Shown: positions 1 to 7,838, counted from the first letter of the stretch. The stretch: DNA of 16,645 nt from JANQLU01 sp964434955 (GCA_964434955.1 CAYSXI010000117.1:1-16645), one strand, 5' to 3'. The notes: generated from the letters alone by a model not told the origin. A program made the numbers and translations.

Positions 1-574
1 GCGGTGCCGCTTCTTGTTTGGCAGAATTCATCTTCGTCGTTTCACCCGATTGGGCCGGCCGGCTTTTGCCTGGCGTCAGTATTTTTGCCAGCTTCCAGGA
101 ACTGTCGTTGTAGACGCTCTTTTTCCATAGCGAATTCACTTTGGTTTGCGTACGCCAGGTACTATCGGTTGCAAAAATTTTCCATTGATCCGATCCATGC
201 TGCTTGACCATCAGCGCCGCCGCGAAGCCGGCAGTGGTTCCACTGGTGTTGGACACCTTCACGGCCAGGATGTTCTTGCCTTCCTTGGCGGCACTACTGA
301 CATCAAACGTGCGAATTTGAGTGGACTCCCCAACCGCCGCCAGCTGTCCATTCAGGAAAACTTCATACTTGTCATTGGCGGCGACTTTGAGCAAAACGCT
401 CCGTTTGCCCTTGAACTCGACTGACTTCCTGAAATAGCAATCGCCGACAGGAACTTGTCCTTGCGGCTGGCCCGGGTGCCAAATCCAGTTGGCTGTTTGG
501 GCGAAACCAGGTTGCGCGAACGCAACACAACTTATAAAGGAAATCAGTAGATAACTGGAAACGTTACGAATCAT
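1..574 (-). CDS. Secreted protein with galactose-binding-like domain, N-terminal 191 residues (runs off the window)
   Basis: The frame is open from an ATG at 572-574 to the window edge, so only the first 191 residues are seen. Residues 1-20 form a signal peptide (basic MIRN start, hydrophobic YLLISFISCVAFA core, cleavage after A20 or A25). Residues 28-125 look like the beta-sandwich sugar-binding modules found at the N-terminus of GH2/GH78-type enzymes: NWIWHPGQ, then CYFRKSVEF, VAANDKYEVFLNG and GKNILAVKVSN. In planctomycetes such modules often precede large secreted proteins, including haem-binding ones, but the catalytic or main part lies outside this window, so its function cannot be named. 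It follows the 80-residue gene on the same strand by 49 bases and may share its transcript. No strong ribosome binding site is visible. Confidence 0.8.
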   Translation of the reverse strand, partial: MIRNVSSYLLISFISCVAFAQPGFAQTANWIWHPGQPQGQVPVGDCYFRKSVEFKGKRSVLLKVAANDKYEVFLNGQLAAVGESTQIRTFDVSSAAKEGKNILAVKVSNTSGTTAGFAAALMVKQHGSDQWKIFATDSTWRTQTKVNSLWKKSVYNDSSWKLAKILTPGKSRPAQSGETTKMNSAKQEAAP

Positions 575-623
575 GAGATTACTCGAAAATGATTTTGGGA
601 GGATCGTTTTTCGATTCGGCGGC

Positions 624-866
624 TTACGCTCGCCCTCCGGCTTCCGCTTGTTTTGCAAGCTGAATCAATTCCATGAGGTCGGAAGGGATGGTCACTTGAT
701 CGTCAGCAAAGTCATGGACCCACTGAAATCCGTTTTGAAACGCGTTGGCCAACGTCGGAAGTATCTCGCCGACGCTGACGCAAACCTGTGCTGAATGAGC
801 TTGATCACCTATATTGGGCGTTTCGAATGAACTTGTTGTTTGTGCTTCAGACCAAATTTGAATCAT
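624..866 (-). CDS. Hypothetical protein, 80 aa
   Basis: I do not recognise this protein. It is 80 residues, acidic to neutral, with no signal peptide or membrane segment. The C-terminal half (FADDQVTIPSDLMELIQLA) looks like a short helical domain. The ATG at 864-866 is preceded by GAGGAAAAG, a strong Shine-Dalgarno match at short spacing, which is the main reason to believe the gene. It lies upstream of the secreted galactose-binding-like gene on the same strand, with 49 bases between them, and is divergent from hpt across a 217-base spacer. Coding status is likely; function is unknown. Confidence 0.6.
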   Translation of the reverse strand: MIQIWSEAQTTSSFETPNIGDQAHSAQVCVSVGEILPTLANAFQNGFQWVHDFADDQVTIPSDLMELIQLAKQAEAGGRA

Positions 867-994
867 CTTTTCCTCGTGTAATTACTTTGATGGCGCAATG
901 AGACCGCCTGAAAATCTGATCGGCACGATCGACGATTCGGATTTGGTAAACTTTTCGGATTAACGAAGATTTTCCGACGACAATGAGGGGAGTT

Positions 995-1014
995 GCTATC
1001 AAAAATCTGATAGC
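995..1014. repeat. Inverted repeat in the hpt leader
   Basis: GCTATCA at 995-1001 and TGATAGC at 1008-1014 form a perfect 7-base inverted repeat with a 6-base spacer. It lies 69 bases upstream of hpt, in the spacer between divergent genes. It could be an operator or a leader hairpin. There is no T run, so it is not a terminator. Confidence 0.4.
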
Positions 1015-1083
1015 ATTCTTCTTCCTGCTGAAGCAGTCCCAACTTGGAAGAATCGCGAAGCACCGACATAGACCAGAGGCGAG

Positions 1084-1614
1084 ATGAAGACACTTTTGGA
1101 TGAGAAGCAACTCCATGAGGGAGTTCAGGGATTGGCCAATCAAATCAATGAGTTGTACGGTGAAAAACCGTTGACCATTATCGGTATCATGACCGGCAGC
1201 ATTATCCTGATGGCCGATGTCGTCCGTTTACTGAGAATGCCTTTGCGTGTCGGTGTTGTCCAAACCAGTAGCTACCAGGGTACTCAGCGCCAGCAGATCC
1301 GGATCAACATTGACTTGATGCCTGACATCACGGGTCGCGAAGTCTTGTTGATTGACGACATCTTTGATACCGGTCACACACTGACCGAGGTCATTTCGCT
1401 GATGGGCGAACTTCGACCTGCCACGTTGAGATCAGCGGTCCTTCTGAGCAAGACCGGTCGCTGCGAAGTTGAATTGAAGCCAGACTTTTCGGTGTTCGAC
1501 ATCCCCGATGAATTTGTCGTTGGTTATGGACTGGACTACAACGACGAGTATCGGAATCTCCCATTTGTCGCGGCGTTGGAACCGGACGATATTGAGCATT
1601 CGTCGCATCCATGA
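1084..1614 (+). CDS. hpt: Hypoxanthine phosphoribosyltransferase
   Basis: This cytosolic purine-salvage enzyme transfers phosphoribose from PRPP to hypoxanthine, and usually also guanine, giving IMP or GMP. The 176-residue length fits the bacterial family. The PRPP-binding loop is clear at residues 87-99 (VLLIDDIFDTGHT). The upstream IIGIMTGSIILMADVVRLL and SSYQ segments and the C-terminal FVVGYGLDYNDEYRNLPFV signature (about 144-162) are those of HPRT rather than of other type I phosphoribosyltransferases. Lys123 sits where the purine-contacting lysine is expected. The ATG at 1084 has AGAGGCGAG directly upstream. Its stop overlaps the start of the next gene (ATGA at 1611-1614), so it heads an operon with two glycosyltransferases, an unusual partnership for a salvage enzyme. 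The substrate preference cannot be read from the sequence. Confidence 0.95.
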   Translation: MKTLLDEKQLHEGVQGLANQINELYGEKPLTIIGIMTGSIILMADVVRLLRMPLRVGVVQTSSYQGTQRQQIRINIDLMPDITGREVLLIDDIFDTGHTLTEVISLMGELRPATLRSAVLLSKTGRCEVELKPDFSVFDIPDEFVVGYGLDYNDEYRNLPFVAALEPDDIEHSSHP

Positions 1615-2792
1615 CCCAGTATTCCATCGCTTTATGTTCCCGTCATTTCTGGCCGCATGTGGGGCCAAAGTGTTGGTGGAATATGGACTTTTGCCGCAAC
1701 CTGATGCGGCAAGGCCATCGCGCGATGGTATTTACCCAAAGGGCAAATGATCAAAACCCGGCCTGTTTTAATTGGAACGGGGCTCAAGTCATACGCACCT
1801 TTGTGAAACCCTGGAATCCATTTGCCATCGGCCAAAGCTTCTTGAGTTCTTCGCGGCACCTCGGGCAAGCCTTGGCACGCTGCGCGGCATGGCCCGATTG
1901 TTTACTTATCAATGACACCGTTCGCGAGTCAATGGTTGCCATTCAGTTTGCCCTTCGCCATCGAATCCCCGCGGTCGTTCGGATCGATCATGATTGGACG
2001 ACCGCGCCCGGCTGGGGCAAGGCAGCTCGCCAATTGAAAAAGTTACTTCGGCGACAAAACGTGCCCATTGTATTTGCCGCAAACGACCCGGCAACAAAAA
2101 GCCAATTGAGTGAATTTCAGGATGTCGAGCTCATCGAAGATGGAATCAGCCTGGACCCGCCTGCGTTTGACTTATCGCGCGATCGGCTCGAAAGGCGAGC
2201 AATTTTTCGTGAGACGCATCCAATCCTGGAACTCCAACCCAATTCGCGTTTGGCCTTGTTCGTTGGACCGATTCCCGAGGGAACTCAGTTGGTTCGCCTG
2301 GTCCAAGCCTGGAGCCAGATTCGTCGCGACTTGCCTGATTCGCGTTTTTGGATCAGCGGGAATGGGCGAGGTGAGGCCGAAGTTTGGCAGGAGATTGTGC
2401 AGCGCGAACTCAACAACGAGGTCCTGATGATCGGCCAGTTTGAGTGCCTCGACGATTTGATACAGATCGCGGATCTGTTTGTCATTCCGGAAGTGAGTAT
2501 CGGCCAACAAGCTCTAGCCCGCCGCTATGTCTCATTTGCCATTTCACGTGGAATTCGGGTCCTTTGCCTCGACCCGCATTTAAGAAAACAATTCGGGCCT
2601 TCGGAACCGGTCTCTCCGGGCAGTGAATCCGAATCAGAATCTCTGGTGACTTTGATTCGTAACGGGCTATCGGACCTTATTTCCGGTGGCCGAGACTCGT
2701 CTGAGCAGGTTGAAAGTGTGATCGATTTTCGGCAAACTGTTCGTGCCTACGAAGACTTGATGTCGAGACTGGTAGGAACAAACCGCGGGTAG
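1611..2792 (+). CDS. GT-B glycosyltransferase, family 4-like, divergent
   Basis: This 393-residue cytosolic protein has the two-lobed GT-B layout. The N-terminal lobe starts with SRHFWPHVG (10-18) and RQGHRAMVFT (33-42), as in GT4 enzymes, but the usual GGAE after HFWP is replaced by GPKC. The C-terminal nucleotide-sugar lobe starts near residue 213 (RLALFVGPIPEG), continues with SRFWISGNGRGE (244-255) and VLMIGQFECLDDLIQIADLFVIPE (271-294). The glutamates of the GT4 E-x7-E motif are not recognisable after IPEVSIGQQ, so activity or donor may be altered. Translation is probably coupled to hpt, because ATG 1611 overlaps the hpt stop. It may act on a surface polysaccharide or glycolipid with the next gene. 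Donor and acceptor are unknown. Confidence 0.75.
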   Translation: MTQYSIALCSRHFWPHVGPKCWWNMDFCRNLMRQGHRAMVFTQRANDQNPACFNWNGAQVIRTFVKPWNPFAIGQSFLSSSRHLGQALARCAAWPDCLLINDTVRESMVAIQFALRHRIPAVVRIDHDWTTAPGWGKAARQLKKLLRRQNVPIVFAANDPATKSQLSEFQDVELIEDGISLDPPAFDLSRDRLERRAIFRETHPILELQPNSRLALFVGPIPEGTQLVRLVQAWSQIRRDLPDSRFWISGNGRGEAEVWQEIVQRELNNEVLMIGQFECLDDLIQIADLFVIPEVSIGQQALARRYVSFAISRGIRVLCLDPHLRKQFGPSEPVSPGSESESESLVTLIRNGLSDLISGGRDSSEQVESVIDFRQTVRAYEDLMSRLVGTNRG

Positions 2793-2837
2793 GTTCCCGA
2801 ATTGCAGGTAGCCGAGCGAGCCGAGGAAATTTAGTCG

Positions 2838-3983
2838 ATGAGAACCAAGCCGCGTGTTTTGTTTGTCGTCAACTCGGTGCGCGATTTATTGCCGGGCAGT
2901 CTCTTTCGAGAGTTTCTGGATCCGGCAATTCGTCGGGGCCTGGATCCCGTCCTTGCCATTCTGGAGTCACCGCCGGGCTCACGTCTACAAAAAAAACAAT
3001 TGCCAGCCGCACCCTGCAATTTTCTGGGTAGGCGATTTCACCTGGATTTTGGTAACGCATTTCAAATTCGACAACTCGGTCGCAAGCACCGAGTCCAGCT
3101 CATTCAAGGCTGGACGGGTAAAGCGAATTTGGCGGCCCGACTCGCGACGATTGGATCATCGATGATTAAGGTCGCACTTAAAACCGATTTGCGACTTGAA
3201 CCTTGGCTTCACGTTTTGGATTACACAAAAGCACTTGGTGTTTTTGATCGTATCCTGGTAACGCATTCGGAAATCGCCCGGCGCCTGAAACCCTATCAAC
3301 ATAACGAAAGGCAAATTCAACAAGTCAAACTCGGCGCACCTTTGCCTCGATTTGAAAACGTCGCTTCGTGCGGAAGGATTCGAAACGGGATCGAAAATGA
3401 AATCCGGGAATCCTTGCGGATCCCACAGGACTATTTTTTGATTGGGATCAATGCCGACATGACGCCCGATACCCGTATGAAAGACTTGCTTTGGGCCACC
3501 GATCTGGTGCAAACCATTCGCAGTGACTTTCGCGTTTTGATTTTCGGTGACGGCCCACAAAGATGGCGGCTTCAGCGATACGCGAGGCAATGCGATGCGA
3601 TCCGAAAAGTTATCTTTGTTGATCGAAATACCGACTTCTTTAAATGGCTGCCAGAGCTGGACTTATATTGGCACGCCTACTCGCACGACCCCAACCCATT
3701 TGCCCTGCTTGCTGCATTGCGGGCCGGAATCCCGGTGATGGCGCCCCGGTCTCCCGGAATTTCTGATCTAGTTCGAGACGATCTCAATGGATGCCTTTTT
3801 GACGAGGGGCAGCGAGATCAAATTGCAAGGAAAACGCACGCGCTTTTTTCTTCCCCGGAAAAACTGAAAGCCATGAAGGCGGAGGCTGCTAACACCGCAG
3901 AAGAATCTCCGATCGAGCATTTCGTTGAAGAGGTCCTTGCAAGTTATGACGAATTGCTTGAACGCAATTCGGCCGCGCTCTGA
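2838..3983 (+). CDS. Glycosyltransferase family 4-like protein
   Basis: This 381-residue protein is predicted to be a cytosolic glycosyltransferase of the GT-B fold. The Rossmann-like start is RVLFVVNS (6-13). GWTGKANLAARLA (91-103) matches the acceptor-side lobe. The C-terminal lobe has FRVLIFGDGPQRWRL (231-245), VIFVDR (258-263) and SHDPNPFALLAALRAGIPV (282-300), followed by SPGISDLVRDDLNGCLF (305-321), the usual GT4 donor-binding region. In that stretch the second glutamate of E-x7-E (normally LEAMA) is alanine (LLAALRAG) and the first is not obvious. The ATG at 2838 has a GAGGAAA stretch upstream. The gap to the previous gene is 45 bases, so it is the third gene of the hpt operon. The sugar transferred is unknown. 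Confidence 0.85.
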   Translation: MRTKPRVLFVVNSVRDLLPGSLFREFLDPAIRRGLDPVLAILESPPGSRLQKKQLPAAPCNFLGRRFHLDFGNAFQIRQLGRKHRVQLIQGWTGKANLAARLATIGSSMIKVALKTDLRLEPWLHVLDYTKALGVFDRILVTHSEIARRLKPYQHNERQIQQVKLGAPLPRFENVASCGRIRNGIENEIRESLRIPQDYFLIGINADMTPDTRMKDLLWATDLVQTIRSDFRVLIFGDGPQRWRLQRYARQCDAIRKVIFVDRNTDFFKWLPELDLYWHAYSHDPNPFALLAALRAGIPVMAPRSPGISDLVRDDLNGCLFDEGQRDQIARKTHALFSSPEKLKAMKAEAANTAEESPIEHFVEEVLASYDELLERNSAAL

Positions 3984-4117
3984 ACGGCCCTCGCTGATGT
4001 CGCCGAAGAAAGATGGTGCGCCCCATGACGGTGCAACCCAAGACAGTTGCGGACGATTCACACTTGCCAAACCAAAATTTGGTATTGCGCTGGATTGGTA
4101 CTTGCGCTGGAAAGTTT

Positions 4118-4227
4118 GCTGCTCGCGCAGCAGCGAACATCCAAATAACACTCAAGAGTTCGCACAAGCAAATTCGCAGAAAGCAAAAGCGAATTTGCTA
4201 CGCTCCGCTGACTAGAAAAAGCGGAGC
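4118..4227. repeat. Cluster of three short inverted repeats in a 257-base spacer
   Basis: The spacer 3984-4240 holds no convincing gene. It has three inverted repeats: GCTGCT/AGCAGC at 4118-4134 (5-base loop), GCAAATTCGC at 4168-4177 with its perfect complement at 4189-4198 (11-base loop), and GCTCCGC at 4202-4208 with GCGGAGC at 4221-4227 (12-base loop). The last two are close enough to form one folded unit. They could serve as transcript ends for the convergent genes, since the last hairpin lies 13 bases after the stop of the 29-residue gene, or be a remnant of a small non-autonomous element. No T run supports a classic terminator. Confidence 0.45.
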
Positions 4228-4240
4228 CCGTCCGCCGATT

Positions 4241-4330
4241 CTATTTCTTGCGATGGCGTATTTTTGCACGCATTCGGCGTTTCTTACGCCCGATTTTTCG
4301 ACGGCCTTTTCCTGTTTTCTTCGTTCCCAC
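4241..4330 (-). CDS. AURKAIP1/COX24-like mini-protein, probable ribosomal protein bS22 relative
   Basis: This 29-residue ORF starts at GTG 4328-4330, with GGGAG upstream at a 9-base spacing, and ends at TAG 4241-4243. After VGTKKTGKG the protein reads RRKIGRKKRRMRAKIRHRKK, so more than half of its residues are Arg or Lys. Known small proteins with the COX24_C/AURKAIP1 domain (mycobacterial bS22, about 33 residues, and mitochondrial mS38) share the KKRRKxMxKKKxRK(x)nR...RRK pattern and bury this helix in small-subunit rRNA. I infer a ribosome-bound role from that resemblance only. The frame could be extended upstream without an ATG, but the residues there do not look conserved. It lies 258 bases downstream of the ankyrin gene on the same strand and appears to have its own promoter. 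Confidence 0.6.
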   Translation of the reverse strand: MGTKKTGKGRRKIGRKKRRMRAKIRHRKK

Positions 4331-4378
4331 TAAATGGTTCTCCCGAAATGAAAATGATAGCGGATGGGAAAACGTAAC

Positions 4379-4408
4379 AGTGTAGCAAATCGATCGGGAC
4401 TTGGGCAA
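4379..4408 (-). promoter_or_regulatory. Possible sigma-70-type promoter for the 29-residue gene
   Basis: Read on the minus strand, TTGCCC (4403-4408) and TACACT (4379-4384) are separated by 18 bases, about 50 bases upstream of the GTG start. Both boxes are partial matches, so this is tentative. Confidence 0.25.
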
Positions 4409-4515
4409 GGAACAAAGCACGGGCCGGCAAATAATCAGAAAAGCCCGTGAATTCCGTCGTCCGACTCGCCAAATCGTCAAACTCGCTGAAGCGATCGCCG
4501 ATTCAAAATGGCAAT

Positions 4516-4548
4516 CCTGCCTCGCGATTGGGAAACCGCGCCGGCAGG
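4516..4548 (-). other. Stem-loop downstream of the ankyrin gene
   Basis: CCTGCC at 4516-4521 pairs with GGCAGG at 4543-4548, and inside it CGCG at 4523-4526 pairs with CGCG at 4537-4540, leaving a 10-base loop. It starts 41 bases after the ankyrin stop. It may protect or end that transcript, but no T run follows. Confidence 0.3.
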
Positions 4549-4588
4549 TGTTCATTCCTTCAGCCTGGAAGACTGCTATATCTAACCA

Positions 4589-6577
4589 TCAGTTGTCGCC
4601 TTTGAGGATCTTGACGACTTCGGTCTTTTTCTGCCCCTCCGCTTTCTGCAGTGCGGTAAAACCGATGCCATCTTTCGCCGATTTGTCCGCACCATTTTTC
4701 AGCAGGACGCGAACCACTTTGGCGTGCCCTTTGAAGGACGCTTTGTGCAGGGGCGTCACTCCGTCGGAATCGCGAGGATCCACACTCGCCTCATTCTCAA
4801 GAAGAAGTTCAACGATGGAATCGTGTCCGCGCCAACTGGCAGCATGAAGTGGCGTGTAGCCACTTTCCGTCTTCAAATTCGGACTAACTTTCTTTTCCAG
4901 CAGCAGCTTCACGACGCCGAGGTGCCCCTGCCAGGCAGCAAGGTGCAAGGCAAAATGCCCGCTGTCATCAACTTGCTTGAGATCCGCTCCGTTTTCCAAA
5001 AGGATTTTGACGACCTTCTCATTGCCGTTCCAACAAGCGACCAGCAAAGGTGTCTCGCCGTTCACGTCCTTCGTATTGATGTTCGTCTTGTAATTGAGCA
5101 ATTCTTGAACGACCGCGTCATGTCCATTCATGGCCGCTAGGAAAAGCGGGGTTCGACCATTGGCGTCCTTCTTGTTCAGCGCGCTGGTTGAACTTCCGAC
5201 CACTTTTTTGACCGTATTGATCAGGCCTTTTTCCGAAGCCCATTGCAGGATACTGCGACCGGTTCCGAACGAATCTGGAATCTTGTCAAGTTTCTCAATC
5301 AGGACATCAACAACAAGATAATTGTCGCGATCAATCGCCATTTCGAGAGCCGTCTTTTTCTGCTTGTTTTGAATGGAGGGATCAGCTCCCGCCTTGAGCA
5401 GACACTTGGCCATTTCCGCGTATCGTTTGCGAACTTGATCGTTCAGTTGCGGTTGCCAACTTGGGTAGCCCCCACGTGCCGCAAAATGCAAAGCCGTCTC
5501 GCCCTGGTTGTCCTTGGCGTTCGGTTTTGCGCCGTTTTCGCAGAGCAGTTTTACAAGTTCCATATTCTGATTGCCGATCGAGTATTGGAGCATCGAATTG
5601 TAGTTCTTGGGTTGAATCGCCGGATCCGCCCCTTTGTCCAGCAAATACTTGGCGACCGGAAGTGAGTTTCGAGAAACAGCATGATAAAGCGGCGTCCATC
5701 CGTTGTTATCCAACTGGTTAACGTTTTCCATGTTGACGTCAATTTTCTTGACGATGTCAACGGAGTTCGACATCGCCGCCCAATGAATCATGGTCCGTTT
5801 GTACTTGTCGACAACGTCAAGTTTTGCACCTGCCTTGACCAGGTAGTCAATCGACTTTTTGTTCTGAGTTTGCAAGGCATACATCAAAGGCGTCACACCT
5901 TGTTTGTCCGTTGAGTTGACATCGGCTTCGACATCAATCAGTGCTTTGACGGCCCAGTCTCGGCCGTATTGAGCAGCGATATGGATATACGATTGACCGT
6001 TGTAGTTTCGAATTTTTGCGTTCAGGTCTTTGGACTTGGCCAACATCGACTTCATGGGGCCAGACCGGTTCTGATAGGTTATGGAGTACAGAATCGGTGT
6101 GTACTGACTGTTGTCTTTTGCGTCAGGGTTGGCGCCCGCTTTCAACAGCGCGTCAATTACTTTCTGGTTTCCTCGCATTGCTGCGTAGTGCAGAGGCGTG
6201 CGTTTGTAATTGTCAGGCGCATCAACCTCCGCCTTCTTTTCCAACAGGTAGGTCACGACTTTGTCGCGATTGCTATTGCAGGCGTAATGAAGCGCTGTCT
6301 GCTTGTTGGAAGCTGTCGAATTCAGTTTCGAAGCGTCTTTCTCGAGAATCTTTTTGACGGCATCCAAATTGCCCTGCTGCGCCGCGGAATGAATCGTCTG
6401 TGCCGACGCGGAATTTGCGACCAGAAGCAACGCCGCCAACAACGCCAACGCTGAAAAAGCACGCTTGCCGGGGATTCCCGGGAAACAGGCGAAGCCAGAT
6501 TCCAGTCGATTGAAATCGTCGTTTGCCGAGTTCAATTTTGAAGCCGGTGTTGTGGGGGAGTTTGTTCTCTGGTTCAT
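4589..6577 (-). CDS. Secreted ankyrin-repeat protein (about 18 repeats)
   Basis: This 662-residue protein consists almost entirely of ankyrin repeats, a protein-binding scaffold, after an export signal. The signal has an unusually long n-region (residues 1-39), then a hydrophobic core AFSALALLAALLLVA (40-54), with likely cleavage after NSASA (A59). From residue 60 I count about 18 repeats of roughly 33 residues with the TPLHxAA...G...V..LL..GA pattern, for example TPLHYAAMRGN and TPLHAASWRGH. The tenth repeat carries an insertion of about 15 residues, and the last is shortened before the stop. I chose ATG 6577 because AGGA precedes it by 8 bases. A GTG at 6598 would add 7 residues. There is no enzymatic domain or membrane anchor, so it probably works in the periplasm by binding other proteins. 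It is divergent from the Spy-like gene. Confidence 0.9.
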   Translation of the reverse strand: MNQRTNSPTTPASKLNSANDDFNRLESGFACFPGIPGKRAFSALALLAALLLVANSASAQTIHSAAQQGNLDAVKKILEKDASKLNSTASNKQTALHYACNSNRDKVVTYLLEKKAEVDAPDNYKRTPLHYAAMRGNQKVIDALLKAGANPDAKDNSQYTPILYSITYQNRSGPMKSMLAKSKDLNAKIRNYNGQSYIHIAAQYGRDWAVKALIDVEADVNSTDKQGVTPLMYALQTQNKKSIDYLVKAGAKLDVVDKYKRTMIHWAAMSNSVDIVKKIDVNMENVNQLDNNGWTPLYHAVSRNSLPVAKYLLDKGADPAIQPKNYNSMLQYSIGNQNMELVKLLCENGAKPNAKDNQGETALHFAARGGYPSWQPQLNDQVRKRYAEMAKCLLKAGADPSIQNKQKKTALEMAIDRDNYLVVDVLIEKLDKIPDSFGTGRSILQWASEKGLINTVKKVVGSSTSALNKKDANGRTPLFLAAMNGHDAVVQELLNYKTNINTKDVNGETPLLVACWNGNEKVVKILLENGADLKQVDDSGHFALHLAAWQGHLGVVKLLLEKKVSPNLKTESGYTPLHAASWRGHDSIVELLLENEASVDPRDSDGVTPLHKASFKGHAKVVRVLLKNGADKSAKDGIGFTALQKAEGQKKTEVVKILKGDN

Positions 6578-6860
6578 CGCCCAAATCCTGTATATCACTA
6601 TGTGCGTTCGATGCGGTCAGTATCCCTATTCCGACGTAGCTTGTCAGCAAGCAGTTCCGGCTGGGAAACCCGAATTGTCAAATTCACTCGGTTTGGGCGA
6701 CCAATCTTTTGGGAACGCCAGAAAACCACGCCCAACGCCGCGAAATATTGAAAGAAAAAATCGAGTAGGGAAACCTTCGTCTATGTCAGTATTCAAGTTT
6801 GAAATAAAATCCCTTAATCCAAGTTTCAAAAGACCGTTCCCCCGGTTTGGAGTGTATTCG

Positions 6861-7679
6861 ATGCAAAAACCACTGAAATTCACCATTATTGCCTGCCTCT
6901 TTTCCTTGCTTGTTGCCCCCATTTGCTCGGCACAAGTCGTGATGCGACTCAACAAAGGGGACCAAGAAGGCGGCGCTCCCCCGGCAGTCCAGCAACGAGC
7001 GTTGGTCGTCGAGGCCTCCGATGACGGCAACGGAAACCTTCAGTTCCATTCGTTTTCCTCCGACGGCGGCGATTTCTTCATGGCCTCGCCAATGTCCTGG
7101 GGCGGCCTTCCAGCTGATCCATCTCAGTTGATTATGAACCCCCAAGTCCGAAAAGACTTGGAGCTCGACGATGATCAAATGAAACAAATTCGCGATCTCC
7201 AGAAGGACTTCACGAAGAGAATGCAGGACCGACTGAATTTCAAAAATGGTGATCCGAATCAATACAAAGAACTTGGCAAGATCATCCAGCAAATCAACAA
7301 AGAACGTGAAGAAGCCATGGGTGCCATTCTGCTTCCGCACCAGTCAAAACGCCTGAAACAGATTGCGGCTCAAATGGACATGAAAAATCGCGGCGATGCC
7401 AATGCACTGATCGGAAAAAACATGGCCGAGGAGTTGGGCATTAACGACGAGCAAAAGAAACGCATCCAAGACAAGGCGGCAGAAATCAAAAAAGAAATGG
7501 AAGAGGAAATTGCGAAAATCAAAGAAAAGGGTCGCAAAAAACTCCTCCGTGAACTTTCATCGGATCAACGTTCCAAGCTGGAAGAAATGCTTGGCGACAA
7601 GTTCGAATACAAAAAAGTCGATTGGCGCGATCGCATCAAGAAAGCCCGCGAGCGTCGCGACTCCGAAGACGATCGATAG
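6861..7679 (+). CDS. Spy/CpxP-like periplasmic protein
   Basis: This 272-residue exported protein has a signal peptide at 1-24 (FTIIACLFSLLVAPICSA, cleaved before Q25). A low-complexity acidic stretch follows. Then come two similar helical segments: LELDDDQMKQIRDLQKDF (100-117) and LGINDEQKKRIQDKAAEI (192-209). Each carries the L.L.D.Q...I pattern of the LTxxQ (Spy/CpxP) family, whose members act as periplasmic chaperones or envelope-stress sensors. The region 195-272 is highly charged and probably coiled coil (KKEMEEEIAKIKEKGRKK). I chose ATG 6861 because the signal peptide begins there and GGAG lies 8 bases upstream. The longer open frame upstream adds no plausible protein. Chaperone function is inferred from the family resemblance. 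The gene is monocistronic and ends in a strong terminator. Confidence 0.8.
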   Translation: MQKPLKFTIIACLFSLLVAPICSAQVVMRLNKGDQEGGAPPAVQQRALVVEASDDGNGNLQFHSFSSDGGDFFMASPMSWGGLPADPSQLIMNPQVRKDLELDDDQMKQIRDLQKDFTKRMQDRLNFKNGDPNQYKELGKIIQQINKEREEAMGAILLPHQSKRLKQIAAQMDMKNRGDANALIGKNMAEELGINDEQKKRIQDKAAEIKKEMEEEIAKIKEKGRKKLLRELSSDQRSKLEEMLGDKFEYKKVDWRDRIKKARERRDSEDDR

Positions 7680-7705
7680 ATCATCGACTTTCCATCCAAG
7701 TTTCC

Positions 7706-7732
7706 AAGCCGAGTTTCGACTCGGCTTTTTTT
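7706..7732 (+). terminator. Rho-independent terminator of the Spy-like gene
   Basis: AAGCCGAGT (7706-7714) pairs perfectly with ACTCGGCTT (7719-7727) across a TTCG tetraloop and runs into seven T residues ending at 7732, 27 bases after the stop codon. Confidence 0.93.
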
Positions 7733-7838
7733 CACGGCACCAGAACGGAATCACCTCATTTACGTCAGTGATTCAGTAAAATTGAGGTTTCCGGAGGGCA
7801 AATTCTCGCGATCCGTCGACAATCATTCGACGCCAAAC

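Noticed and set aside
3156..3590. 144-residue minus-strand frame within the second glycosyltransferase gene
   Set aside because: It lies entirely antisense to a well supported gene and shows no recognisable domain or start signal.
5243..6454. Open frames of up to 161 residues on the plus strand opposite the ankyrin gene
   Set aside because: They are mirror frames of a repetitive coding sequence, with Cys/Arg-rich composition and no ribosome binding sites.
6465..6860. Long open frame extending the Spy-like gene upstream to a 404-residue protein
   Set aside because: The signal peptide begins at ATG 6861 with a ribosome binding site. The upstream part is not protein-like and overlaps the divergent ankyrin gene start.
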